Source: a virus. From it: a DNA stretch of 51,851 nt. Both the position numbers and the translations under genes were made by a program. Location: IMG/VR virus record IMGVR_UViG_3300010388_000317, positions 1 to 51,851 of that record; one strand, given 5' to 3'. Under the pieces are notes generated by a model. That model was not told where the DNA came from. It worked only from the letters and a program-made list of their open reading frames with translations, and ran no database searches. Numbering within the stretch: the stretch's first letter is position 1; each line of letters begins with the position of its first letter. Positions 15,901 to 23,919 of the stretch are shown here, in pieces.

Positions 15901-18453
15901 AGATGCAATAGACCATGACACTGTACCAGTTAGCATGTATGGAGTTACAATCTTAAATACTATTGCGCCGCCATTCTCGTCAACAGTTGCATCTGATGTA
16001 ATATTAAAGACTGCAGTTTCAGTAATTTGTTCACCAACACTTGATATTTTTAACGCATTTAATGAATCTTTAATATCAACATGAAATAACTCTGGTCCTT
16101 CAATAAATCCGTCTTCTTTTGGATATACATCAAAGTATCCTGAAACATCGTCAATTTTAGTAACATCACCTGACATTGCAGTAAAATCACGATCAGTAAT
16201 TAACGGAGTAACTGGTATTGACCATTTTAATCCAGACGATTTACCAAATGGTGTAGTTACAGTATATCGTATACCTGCCGAACTATTTTCTAAAACATCT
16301 CGAGTCGGTGTAGACATAATACCCCAGTTATCGTCTTCATTAATAGTTACTACTGGACTTGATACTACATAATTTGTTGGATCAGTCGGAAATGCACTAT
16401 AGAATTCAACTTTAAACGATTCTGGACCTTCAGTTGGTGCATTTGCTGCTGCATATCTTTTAAGCATAGCAGTATTTGGGTTAGTAGAAACTGTCGGTGC
16501 TTTTACTACAATGTAATCAGTTGATGTTCCACCAATACCTGCACCACCAAGTACATATTTACTACTAAAATCAGATGCATCGATTATAGAATTGTTAACT
16601 TGAACAATTTTCCAATACAATCGTGTATTTACAGGATACGATTGTTTTGGAACCGATACTGTAAATTCTACAACGTTAGCTGTACCACCTTCTTTAATCT
16701 CAGTAATTCCGTTTGCTGACACAGCTGGCGGTACTATTGTTTCAGCAACATCAGTATCAACAATAGCGATAGTGTCGCTAACGTCTGTTAGTGTGTCAAC
16801 CCCGTTAATTGATATCCATAATTCAACAGTAAAATCTTCTGGTCCTTCTACACCGTCTTTATTTTTTAACATTATTCTTAACGGATATGTTGCGCCAGGT
16901 GCAATGGTAAATTGCCCATTATCTTTTCCACTTGCAAAATCAGCAGCAGTAAATCCAGGCGACACTGGAATAGCAACCCAACGAACCGATGTTGATTTTT
17001 TCATATTTAATGTGCCAATATTAAACAGCGCATTTGTTCCTTCTGAAAAACGTTCAGTAGTTTGGGTTCTAAATATCACCGATGGATCAGGTGGAGGTGG
17101 AGCAGCTTGTACTGAAGTATCAGTTATAGTTGTTAATAAGGTTGCAGTTTCAGGATTCACTATTGGATATGATTTACTAGGGCCTGATCTAACTACAAAC
17201 GTAAATGTTTCTTTTCCTTCGTTTAACGATAAGTCATTTGCTGCTCGTAATGTAATAGGTCCCGAAGTGCCTGTAGTAAAATCAATTTGAACCGCAACAT
17301 CAGTAATGCTGTCAATTGTGAATCCTTCTTCGTCTTCAAAATCGTCTTTAGTTACTCCTGATCCAATAACAGACCAATATAATGTTACGTTCTCAGTTAA
17401 GTTTGATCCTAAAATTTCAAAATCTATGCCTGGGCCAGTTTCACCAATTTCTTTCATTGTTGTGAAATTTCGTGTAACTGAGTAAGACGGAGCAGGTGCA
17501 CCTAATGTAAACTCATTAGTATCAGGTACAATTTCAGGAAGTGGTACTGATACATTTGTACCTGTTGCACGAAGTACTTTAACTACACTTATTAATGACC
17601 CCGAAACATTGTTAGGCGATGTTACTTGTTCGTCTTTAAACTCAATTGTAAATAATATAGTTGATAACGTTTCAGTTGCAGGTATTACTGCAGTAATGTT
17701 ATACGTGTTAGAAGTTAAATCACCTGCGTTTTGTGAATAAATCTGTACAGGATCAGTTGGATTGCTGTTTACATCTAACAAAGATGCGTAACCTTTAAGT
17801 GATCCGCCTCTTTTTAATGACGACACTGTTTTTGTTCTACCAAACGAAATTGTACCTATAGACTTTAATAAGTTAGTCCACGACGTATTTTTCTTAGTAC
17901 TTGCACTCTTTGGTACAGAACCGCCTGACGGGCGAGATGCTGAGAATTGGATTTGTCCGCCAGTGTTAAAAAAGAATCGCATATTTTCCGAAGAACCAAA
18001 ATCCATTTCAAAAGTATGTGTGCTAGTTTGACTCCATTCGCCTGATGCAGTTGGATCTAACAACTTGGAAATTGTTGCTTGTGACGGCGCAGGTGGTTGT
18101 TGTAAACGATTAGCTTGAGCTGCATTAGTCTGTGTTACTAACGATTGAATATATGCTTGATCAGGTTTCACTGCAGGTATTGCAGTTTCAGATAGATACT
18201 TAATTGCTCTAACTACTGCACCAGTTTGATGATTTCTTGCTTTAAGAATATCAGTTGATAGTTTATTATATTCCGCATTGCCAATGGTAGTAACGGTTAA
18301 CTCGTCAAGTACGGTACTAGTAAGAGGCTGACCATAACCGTATTCGCCTTCACCTACTCCTAGTATTTCTGCTATATTGTTACGAATAGCATTATACTGC
18401 GGAATAGTCAGCAATTTAGTCGATGCCGGTATGTCTAATGGTGTGATTGTCAT
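9988..18453 (-). CDS. giant tail fibre/adhesin (2821 aa) with Calx-beta-like repeats and glycine-rich C-terminal domains
   Basis: Last gene of the late block. The N terminus (about 1-110) is helical. Residues about 250-1750 carry a tandem series of roughly a dozen beta-sandwich modules, recognisable by the recurrent EGxExF-type strand (NEGKETF, VEGPEDF, TEGPESF, IEGPELF, TEGTEEF, VEGTEKF, SEGNVDSF), as in Calx-beta repeats. From about 2170 the protein becomes very glycine-rich in blocks (near 2175-2340, 2535-2560 and 2615-2821, for example GGGGGAGAY), ending SSGYVLISW. This resembles the polyglycine receptor-binding tips of phage adhesins. Ca2+ binding is known for Calx-beta domains but not demonstrated here. 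The likely role is a long, stalk-like host-attachment fibre. It starts 15 bases after the upstream fibre gene with AAGGAA before the ATG. Confidence 0.8.
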   Translation of the reverse strand: MTITPLDIPASTKLLTIPQYNAIRNNIAEILGVGEGEYGYGQPLTSTVLDELTVTTIGNAEYNKLSTDILKARNHQTGAVVRAIKYLSETAIPAVKPDQAYIQSLVTQTNAAQANRLQQPPAPSQATISKLLDPTASGEWSQTSTHTFEMDFGSSENMRFFFNTGGQIQFSASRPSGGSVPKSASTKKNTSWTNLLKSIGTISFGRTKTVSSLKRGGSLKGYASLLDVNSNPTDPVQIYSQNAGDLTSNTYNITAVIPATETLSTILFTIEFKDEQVTSPNNVSGSLISVVKVLRATGTNVSVPLPEIVPDTNEFTLGAPAPSYSVTRNFTTMKEIGETGPGIDFEILGSNLTENVTLYWSVIGSGVTKDDFEDEEGFTIDSITDVAVQIDFTTGTSGPITLRAANDLSLNEGKETFTFVVRSGPSKSYPIVNPETATLLTTITDTSVQAAPPPPDPSVIFRTQTTERFSEGTNALFNIGTLNMKKSTSVRWVAIPVSPGFTAADFASGKDNGQFTIAPGATYPLRIMLKNKDGVEGPEDFTVELWISINGVDTLTDVSDTIAIVDTDVAETIVPPAVSANGITEIKEGGTANVVEFTVSVPKQSYPVNTRLYWKIVQVNNSIIDASDFSSKYVLGGAGIGGTSTDYIVVKAPTVSTNPNTAMLKRYAAANAPTEGPESFKVEFYSAFPTDPTNYVVSSPVVTINEDDNWGIMSTPTRDVLENSSAGIRYTVTTPFGKSSGLKWSIPVTPLITDRDFTAMSGDVTKIDDVSGYFDVYPKEDGFIEGPELFHVDIKDSLNALKISSVGEQITETAVFNITSDATVDENGGAIVFKIVTPYMLTGTVSWSIASVTSGARSVTAADFVEQPGNITITNSGATLTLHPVSDSSTEGTEEFKLVIHSGNTVFTQADPVSISEIVPYSISLLSGATSIAEGATTQIKIVTPWMAAGTPIWWRIEGVQGNIQASDFTVLDSLSVGGTATQRLTGKANTALVTTGGKTTSTASIQVFAKPDSVTEGFLANPGTETFRVSIWDSEAARDADTEPLKTSATFSVTELVPFSIVLPIKNGATQTSMNEGESITLEVYTPYRPKNTPLYWKIVNGGTGGAYFDLVKTGNVLPEFSQMYGITYVDDNNHASIPLTANNDLLDEVTMNFFVELRELPASSDVAYITNQTYLSLTGPYVARTSVPIIIEDTSRTPEPTPDPIPKINALTGPKKIFEGDSAVYTFTSENVSTTTDLYWTVYSTSMYEDEITEGFSSATPFHVDSAGNGSITLHSASSNRTGTRAFIVQVRLTSILGKVEATAAATEVIKTAQYQVKPRKTLITEGDSVIIDVVTPFTAAPTTLTWTIDSTTGLTGADFGLSADYSTVEIVADPISNSGKGSFTLTSISTDKVEGTEKFTISLKTAGGVAISLPNPCPTISVSENVGYNVAANKSFIYEADQNGTGSGTVLFTVTTPAMSATSTTLIYKIVGQGGGRIKFGDFEETKNLAANAPLIGNVVITNNAVTGKWSGSITLTARDDGESEGNVDSFKIELYTSDMTPIDNTSDIVFLREISTYKITLANSANTSVSAGTQVKFNVSVPFTADVNRYWQVIATGTSDAVVADDFVETKAKSKLVGTEKIVNNTITVTLTPNKSAELKSFTIKVGEVSETGAFLDNDSPSVAVTQSQTYSIVGAPATTYAGQNVLFTINHPAITGATAGTTANTLYWQFVELTGGATTADFTGLSTGKGTLTSLNAKGGSKELTIPLASTISAEAVNRTFKVAISLTETPFTALTGGTSNVITYSGSGSYTLACTPVSMLPNNYITFTLRIPPNQMPAGGSIYWTIADATLNSYFKLWSGNVTVPEHTGKDASIDIVVTSAGTFPPPALTADKPFTLTLKKTNSAGEIITVVNPPSALSAGYSFSPNSGLILSTGTGIVITIKSPKTVTQIYWTAVNQPDGKPIAANWFTAAAVSGSPSDLTTNTYVLPAFIAAKDGFDQKFEISVKESLTGTQVAKSGTFTMPTTPPPDPVASSLLSEIAPALMVVGATSAPSEFVCSISPAVAGTPIDIRWSLSSDTTNAPTLKGIKNGSGTNATSATGGGTLKALTTNSSLVSNPALNTAYAKLTLSLDINVIPGTFTINYTAVGADGKDATASATVAVSKTAITHTYYKDGETTIPPGTTIITVMMSGGGGQGGGMSNAYGGNGSNGDLISGNLVVPTYASKLVYKFRAGGAMYSNTPSAMMGLGGQGGTGIELFFVDKTGTQTHVATVAGGGGGAGGGPLPYPIMFPYSIQPHVETEVLGLPTTSSSSRNTSAGAKASADGAGAGGWPGGASGLGNRSVSQDVYVSNNTSHRIETYAMCATGGSGGVSTIADLLSGLTLTNPSAPETKTISYPKPALTSTDFIKYYGIGYSTGKGNATLFATWELVNLAAGEYILVTAADDSSTVTINNVTYVGATTGKWKSYAINIPAGWNQKIVTTAKQNSNGDGPFYVAASLRLRVAGDMAVGTSNATPPVAAYRPVGGVSPAAVLWSTASPATYVSTVGGGGGGKGGRGVASTSIPSTVPKGSVTAYTGGVNGTPRSSAGELGEPAFIKITIPPALPADFTPSGSEAWTSNGSFTVPSGVTLLTVVVIGAGGGGGAGYDKSSIAGSSGGGGGAGAYMKYDVTVTGGSQITITVGTGGNGGYGNKTFSATEALTRNGSDGTLSKVELVGSFTLTANPGLGGQGMNATPAIGVHPVGGDSGTGSATGPNVKEGTTFVGAKGEPGTTDGQFVDLVTMKKDNNLFYSGGNGANNGSAYGYGGAGGSTNENNTTALNPGMKGSSGYVLISW

Positions 18454-18468
18454 GTGTGTTATATTCCT

Positions 18469-20298
18469 TTATAAAATTACTGCTTCAACGATATCGTTGT
18501 GATTATCAGTCAGTGCAATAGCAAATACTAAACTTGCATCATCTAAACTTTCTAATACTTTAGCTACTCCTGTGTCAGCTGCAACTAATCGATCTCCTTT
18601 TTTAACTGTTCCGATAACTTTAACCGGGACACGTCCTTTTAATGCAACAAAAGTACCGTCAACTAAATCAGCATTCATCATAACTGCCGGTTTTGTTGAT
18701 ACTACACCTAAAGCACGATTACTGTATTGCGCAGCTGTTACTTCTTTTACTCCGCCTACCATTAATACAGTACCTTCATCGTAAGTAGCATCTGCTAAAT
18801 ATTTTTCTGCAACGTCACCCATAGTTGACGACACTACACCTATAAAATATTTTCCATAAATTGATCCAACCGGGATCGATAGCCCGCCAAATTGGCCGCC
18901 AACTGTACTTGTTTGCACAATTTCAAACCCGGGTTCTAACCCGGCAATTGTACCTACATCTAATTGAACAATTCTTGAACCAACTGTAAGAGTTGCTAAA
19001 TATCCTGCAGTAACAACGCCATTAAAATTCTTTATTCCAAACTCTACTACACCAGAAGCAACATGTGACGCACTTACTGCAAATGAATCTTCTGTTACAA
19101 TTTCGTATATTGGATCACCTGTTAGCTGATCAAGTTCGCCAGTTGGCAACACATAATTTATATTGTTTACGGGATCTAAATATGAAAATTGCGAAATTTT
19201 TGTAAACTTTCTAACAGCAGATGTTCTCGAAACAATAGTACCGCCTTCTGCATCTTCATTAGCTGCAGCATATCGGGTAACACCACTTAGCACGACTGTT
19301 ACATTATCTGCATTTTCAGCAGTTCCTTTGAAAGAAAGTGCATGTATGTTTCTAAACTTTTTAGCTGTTGAACCGATATCAGTAGTACTAGCTACCCCTG
19401 GTAATACGTCACCTGTGTTTATTTCTAAAGCAGTATATACGTTTGTATCTGCGCCTTTTGTTTTAAATATAATCTTTTCAGAATATTTGTTTTCAATAAT
19501 AGGATATCCTAGTGATGCACTGCCTGTAACAGTGTCATTATAAAGATATAATTTTTTAGTAGTACCAGTACCTATAGTAAGACCACTATTTGAAAAATTT
19601 GGATTAGTATTACTAATATAATCACTAGCTACTACACCGCCTAATCTTTCAGAATCAGTTGCAGATCCCCAAAATTTAAATGTACTTGATACAGATGTAG
19701 TTAAATTTAAGCCGCTTGCAGTAATACCTTGTTTAATATCTGTAAATCCAGTAATAGGGTTAATTGTTGAATGCAACGTAAACGCAGTATTGCTTATAAT
19801 AAACAGCGTTTGGTTTGCAACTACTGCTTCAATTATATGACGGTCAACGGCTGCTGAATCTTTTACAATTCTTGATTTCATTTTAGTAGCAATACCAGTT
19901 AAAGAACCACCAATAAGTTCATTAGTGCTAGCGGCTGTTCTACAATATAAGTTACTGTTAACTGTATCCCACCAAAAGTTACCAATTGACAAATTTGTCG
20001 GTGCAGTATCCGCTGATTCAATAACACTTAATGTATGCCATTCTTTTAATTCAGAAGTTCCGGTGTTAATTTTTAGTCGTTTAGTTGCATTGTCGTACCA
20101 CAACTGCCCATTAATTGCTTTAGGAGGTTGTGCGCTATGCGAGAAATTTTCCAATAAATGAAGAAAATTTGTGTTTTGCCATGTACCGTAACCGGAAAAG
20201 TTTTTACCAATTAACGTAATGTCAAATTTTGTGTTTATTGTTGCGTCATCAACAGTTGCTCCAAGATCATTATTAGATTTTCTGATGTCGTATGCCAT
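18469..20298 (-). CDS. tail fibre protein with shared N-terminal anchor domain (609 aa)
   Basis: The first about 85 residues (containing ITLIGKNFSGYG, HLLENFSHSA and GQLWYDNATKRLK) are paralogous to the starts of the two upstream fibre genes and probably attach the fibre to the particle. The middle is a beta-rich shaft with ATDSERLGG and STDIGSTAKKFRNIHA elements typical of phage fibres. The C-terminal about 130 residues (from about GDVAEKYLADATYDEG, including KGRVPVKVIGTVKKGDRL) form a domain I have seen at the ends of marine phage fibres, possibly a trimerisation or intramolecular chaperone-like domain. It is expressed from a late-type promoter at 20321-20328, 22 bases before the start. Confidence 0.8.
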   Translation of the reverse strand: MAYDIRKSNNDLGATVDDATINTKFDITLIGKNFSGYGTWQNTNFLHLLENFSHSAQPPKAINGQLWYDNATKRLKINTGTSELKEWHTLSVIESADTAPTNLSIGNFWWDTVNSNLYCRTAASTNELIGGSLTGIATKMKSRIVKDSAAVDRHIIEAVVANQTLFIISNTAFTLHSTINPITGFTDIKQGITASGLNLTTSVSSTFKFWGSATDSERLGGVVASDYISNTNPNFSNSGLTIGTGTTKKLYLYNDTVTGSASLGYPIIENKYSEKIIFKTKGADTNVYTALEINTGDVLPGVASTTDIGSTAKKFRNIHALSFKGTAENADNVTVVLSGVTRYAAANEDAEGGTIVSRTSAVRKFTKISQFSYLDPVNNINYVLPTGELDQLTGDPIYEIVTEDSFAVSASHVASGVVEFGIKNFNGVVTAGYLATLTVGSRIVQLDVGTIAGLEPGFEIVQTSTVGGQFGGLSIPVGSIYGKYFIGVVSSTMGDVAEKYLADATYDEGTVLMVGGVKEVTAAQYSNRALGVVSTKPAVMMNADLVDGTFVALKGRVPVKVIGTVKKGDRLVAADTGVAKVLESLDDASLVFAIALTDNHNDIVEAVIL

Positions 20299-20320
20299 TT
20301 GTGTATTCCTTATTTTATTG

Positions 20321-20328
20321 TATTTATT
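20321..20328 (-). promoter_or_regulatory. late promoter AATAAATA for the 609-aa fibre gene
   Basis: The minus strand reads AATAAATA, one base from the T4 late consensus TATAAATA. It is in the 30-base gap between fibre genes with 22 bases to the start codon and AAGGAA as ribosome site between. All minus-strand gaps of 30 bases or more carry this element. Confidence 0.68.
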
Positions 20329-21237
20329 TTATAACAGTGTTTGATATGCCCATTCAGCATTTATTAACTTAAATTCTTTAATCAATGTAGTAGTGCCATC
20401 AAGTGTTACAACTCTGCATATAGGACCTTCAACATTTTGTACTGAATGTTCATTAGCTGGGAAAATCTTAGCTAAATTATCTGAAATTGCAAGGTTTTTA
20501 TCATTATCATCACCTAATATTCCTTCAACATTTAACGTAATTGCAAGTGATGCCAGTCTAACAGTGTTATTAAGAGTCTGTAAATTAACTACATCTTTAT
20601 CATTTATTGGATCATCAACATTAGTAATACCAATTGATGTAGATTCTTTAAAATTAAAACCTTGTCTAATATCTAAACTATCATACCCGGTGATATAATC
20701 ATTTAAAATAAATTCATCAACACTAAAAATGCCTAATAAAACAGGATCTACTGAATCATTAGATATTGGAGAAATTGTTATTGTTATAATATTATGAGCT
20801 ACACCAGTATTATCAATTACTGCACTTGTTGCAATGCCATTTCTTGGAGAATCAAGAGGTCCTGCTAATGTATTAGATATTCCGTCATTAAAGTATAACT
20901 GTTTATTTCTACTATCAATCCAAATATCACCTTGTGATAACGAACTGGGCATCGATTCTGATACAATTGTACTTCCGCTTAATCTAAAAGATGTTCCATC
21001 ATATACTTTTAAACGACTTTCTGTTATATCAAACCATAATTGACCACGGATTGGACTAGTCGGAGCAAGGTCAGATGAAAAGTTCTCTAATAATCGAACA
21101 AAATTTTCGTTAATGCTTTCACCGTACGAACTTGCGTTTTTTCCAATTAATGTTAAATTAGTTGAAAGTTGATCTAATGTTCCATCAACAATTTCCGTTA
21201 GCAATGTACCGTCTGTTTTGTTTATTAAGTAACTCAT
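20329..21237 (-). CDS. short tail fibre-like protein with shared anchor domain (302 aa)
   Basis: Residues 1-90 (LTLIGKNASSYG, RLLENFSSDLAPTSPIRG, QLWFDITESRLKVYDG) match the N-terminal anchor domains of the neighbouring 609- and 675-residue fibres. The remaining about 210 residues are beta-rich and end NAEWAYQTLL, without a collar or chaperone-like tip. It may be a truncated paralogue, an adaptor on which another fibre sits, or a short fibre. The start shares a base with the upstream stop (TAATG), so it is translationally coupled to the 675-residue gene. Confidence 0.75.
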   Translation of the reverse strand: MSYLINKTDGTLLTEIVDGTLDQLSTNLTLIGKNASSYGESINENFVRLLENFSSDLAPTSPIRGQLWFDITESRLKVYDGTSFRLSGSTIVSESMPSSLSQGDIWIDSRNKQLYFNDGISNTLAGPLDSPRNGIATSAVIDNTGVAHNIITITISPISNDSVDPVLLGIFSVDEFILNDYITGYDSLDIRQGFNFKESTSIGITNVDDPINDKDVVNLQTLNNTVRLASLAITLNVEGILGDDNDKNLAISDNLAKIFPANEHSVQNVEGPICRVVTLDGTTTLIKEFKLINAEWAYQTLL

Positions 21238-23264
21238 TATAATACACCTGTAAATATTATATAATTAATAGTCAAATATGGATTCATAATTGAATATCGT
21301 TGCCCTGTTGATGTATCAACATTAACTCCAAGAGTGTTAGCAATAGCAGGAGCTTCTATATTTTCGTTTCCTGAACCTGCGCCAATTGTATTAGCGTTAA
21401 CATTATGTACTCTATTTGCGTGATCAGTTTGATCAATAGTTAAACTAGTTCCATTTCGTTTGCCACGTGCATCAATTAGATCGTTGCTTCCTTTAGCAGT
21501 TACCTTAGGTAGTGAGGTATTATCCATACCATCGGCGCCTAATGGAAATCTACCTCTTAAATCAGGCAATGCAAACGTGTTTGCACCAACTAAATTTTCA
21601 GTTGGTCTATAAAAATAGTCGATAACTGAAAATAACGCAGAATATGTACCAGCCGATACTTCACTTCCGTCACATAATAAATAACCTTTTGGCACTTTAT
21701 TTACTTTTCCTGCAAACGGTAAGATTGTACCAACCGGAACTCCAGGAATAGATGCTATAAAACTAGATTTTGAAATACTTCGTAGCTGTGGAGGAGATGA
21801 GGTGTTATTAGTATTGCGAAATACTAATAATAAATCTGTTGAAAACGAATCAGTTGTAACTGTTTTATCTGTAATAAACCCTGAACTAAGAGTTGTTTTA
21901 ATTTGTATATTATTTTTACCATCATATGATACTGCATCACTTGTCATGTCACCTGTCATTTGAATCGATGCTGCTGATTTTAGATATCCTGCAGATCCTG
22001 ATACATTTCCATCAACATCGCCAGATAAACTACCTGTTAAATCTCCATTAAGTGTAGTAGCAAAAATATTTTTAAATTTTAAATCAGTTGAACCAATATC
22101 AAACGTATCAGTAATAGTTGGCAACATAACTGGTAACGCTACTGTTGAATTACTTCCTAATGGAGTTGACACAGTTATAACTGAAGTTGATCTTAATTCA
22201 CCATTAAATGTTGAAACTTTTGCAGCAGTGATTCCACCGTTTGCAGTAATTCTTCCAGGAGTTGTATCAGATACTAGACCTACTACTAAATTGCTACTAA
22301 TTGCAGCTGCACCTGTTACATCTAACTCTACAGCTGGATTAGTATTTTTAATGCCTACACGTTTACGTGTATCGATATGTAATACAGTTGAAATAACATT
22401 ACTAGTATCTTTAAAATTAACTTGTATATTCTTATTCAATGATGTTTGAGTAATAGTTGAATTTGAAATACCAATGTTAAAACTTAAATCGCCTCCTATT
22501 GAAATTCCATCATTTGATTTTACTTGAAATAACTTATTAGTAGTTGATTCTACATCTGATCTTAAAAAATTTGAAGCAGTAACTACTGTTGAATTAATGT
22601 TTAACCCGTCAGCTACAGTTGCAGTACCTACTAATTTAGCAGTTTCTCCACTTACTGTGTTAGACGTTAATGTAATACCTCTATTAATCTGCGTAAATCC
22701 AATAATACCTGCTTTTGGTGTAAAAGAATCAGCACTAAGTACTGCAATTCTTTCATTGTTTGAATAAAATGAAATAATATTGTGTGCAGCAGTATCATTA
22801 ATATCAGCTAACGTATCACTTACTGCGTCAATAACAGGTCCAGTTTTTACACCACTACTAAATTGCGGACCAATTAACGACCATGATGTACCAGAAAATA
22901 TATACAATTGTTGAGTTGTTGGGTTAACCCATAAATCACCGTTTGTGCTGCTAGTAGCCACCGGCTCTGCAATAGTACGAGTAATTGAACCTGTTGGTAC
23001 CCAATTTGATCCATCATAAACTTTAAGCAATGCATCGTCAGTTGTATTGTCATACCAAATTTGTCCTTCAACCGGATTTTCAGGAGGGGTACTTTTAGCA
23101 AAATTTTCTAATAAATGTAAAAAATTTTCTGCTAAAATAGGTGCATACCCTGAATAATTTTGTCCTACAAACCCTAATGAGGTTTGCATATTAACTGACT
23201 TGTCTTCAACACGCAATGCCGGCTTAGCAGTAGTAGGTTCAGAATAATTAACGTAATATGTCAT
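21237..23264 (-). CDS. tail fibre with tail-collar tip domain (675 aa)
   Basis: The N-terminal anchor domain (LGFVGQNYSGYAP, HLLENFAKSTPPENPVEG, QIWYDN) is shared with two neighbours. The shaft has fibre-type beta repeats, including TDTFDIGSTDLKFKNIFATT and a GDLTGSLSGDVDGNVSGSAG stretch. The C-terminal about 170 residues are a phage tail-collar domain: PVGTILPFAG, GYLLCDGSEV, FALPDLRGRFPLGADG and the terminal YSIMNPYLTINYIIF. That domain occurs at the tip of T4 gp12-like short fibres. The likely role is host-surface contact. It is two bases downstream of the preceding gene and part of the same late transcript. Confidence 0.88.
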   Translation of the reverse strand: MTYYVNYSEPTTAKPALRVEDKSVNMQTSLGFVGQNYSGYAPILAENFLHLLENFAKSTPPENPVEGQIWYDNTTDDALLKVYDGSNWVPTGSITRTIAEPVATSSTNGDLWVNPTTQQLYIFSGTSWSLIGPQFSSGVKTGPVIDAVSDTLADINDTAAHNIISFYSNNERIAVLSADSFTPKAGIIGFTQINRGITLTSNTVSGETAKLVGTATVADGLNINSTVVTASNFLRSDVESTTNKLFQVKSNDGISIGGDLSFNIGISNSTITQTSLNKNIQVNFKDTSNVISTVLHIDTRKRVGIKNTNPAVELDVTGAAAISSNLVVGLVSDTTPGRITANGGITAAKVSTFNGELRSTSVITVSTPLGSNSTVALPVMLPTITDTFDIGSTDLKFKNIFATTLNGDLTGSLSGDVDGNVSGSAGYLKSAASIQMTGDMTSDAVSYDGKNNIQIKTTLSSGFITDKTVTTDSFSTDLLLVFRNTNNTSSPPQLRSISKSSFIASIPGVPVGTILPFAGKVNKVPKGYLLCDGSEVSAGTYSALFSVIDYFYRPTENLVGANTFALPDLRGRFPLGADGMDNTSLPKVTAKGSNDLIDARGKRNGTSLTIDQTDHANRVHNVNANTIGAGSGNENIEAPAIANTLGVNVDTSTGQRYSIMNPYLTINYIIFTGVL

Positions 23265-23265
23265 G

Positions 23266-23871
23266 TTACGCTCCTATATTTGTTAAACTTTGTATACGAA
23301 CAGTATAATCAATTTGAATTAATCGATTTAATGACTTCTGTACTGGATGAAAAATAACATGAGTTAACAACATGCCGGTTCCGTCTTCACTAAACGATTT
23401 TAATCCCAATTCGTCAAATACAAATTCACCGTTACTATTTGATGATGTATCAAATGCACTTTGTCCGTATGGTTCTGTATAATCTAACAAACATGACACA
23501 AACACATCGGTGTAATTTACACCAGACACATGACGTGTTTGAATATAATTTCTAGTTGGGTCAATGTTATTACTTGATCGATCATTAACAACTTTTGTAA
23601 ATGTTTCGTTATATAAACTTGCATTTGACCCTGAACTATTTGGTGTTAGATATGTAATAATGCCAGTAGGATCTACTGCAGTACCACCGTTGCCAAATGC
23701 CATTTGATATATAAAACCTTGTCCGCTATCAGCAATGCTTTTTGCTAACGCAATGCTTATATTTTCATAATGGATAGCATTTCTTTTGTTTACATACACT
23801 TCGTTACTAGAAGGATCAAATATTTTAATATGACCTTCTATATGTAGTCCTGTAATATCTTTATTCTGCAT
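23266..23871 (-). CDS. conserved phage tail/baseplate-associated protein (201 aa)
   Basis: A compact protein with GLHIEGHIKIFDPSSNEVYV, a KRNAIHYENISIALAKSIAD segment, MAFGNGGT (about 57-64), and a C-terminal DELGLKSFSEDG and LLTHVIFHPVQKSLNR. I associate this pattern with a conserved structural protein that sits beside fibre genes in marine T4-like phages, but a specific T4 equivalent is not evident. It has its own late-type promoter (23892-23899) 20 bases before the start. A baseplate-to-fibre connector role is inferred from position. Confidence 0.72.
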   Translation of the reverse strand: MQNKDITGLHIEGHIKIFDPSSNEVYVNKRNAIHYENISIALAKSIADSGQGFIYQMAFGNGGTAVDPTGIITYLTPNSSGSNASLYNETFTKVVNDRSSNNIDPTRNYIQTRHVSGVNYTDVFVSCLLDYTEPYGQSAFDTSSNSNGEFVFDELGLKSFSEDGTGMLLTHVIFHPVQKSLNRLIQIDYTVRIQSLTNIGA

Positions 23872-23891
23872 AATATTCTCTCGTTATCGTA

Positions 23892-23899
23892 TATTTATC
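23892..23899 (-). promoter_or_regulatory. late promoter GATAAATA before the 201-aa tail gene
   Basis: The minus strand reads GATAAATA in the 48-base gap after the subtilase gene, 20 bases before the start at 23871, with GAGAGAA as ribosome site. It has the same form and spacing as the other late-type elements in the window. Confidence 0.65.
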
Positions 23900-23919
23900 A
23901 AGTAAATTAACTACTATGT

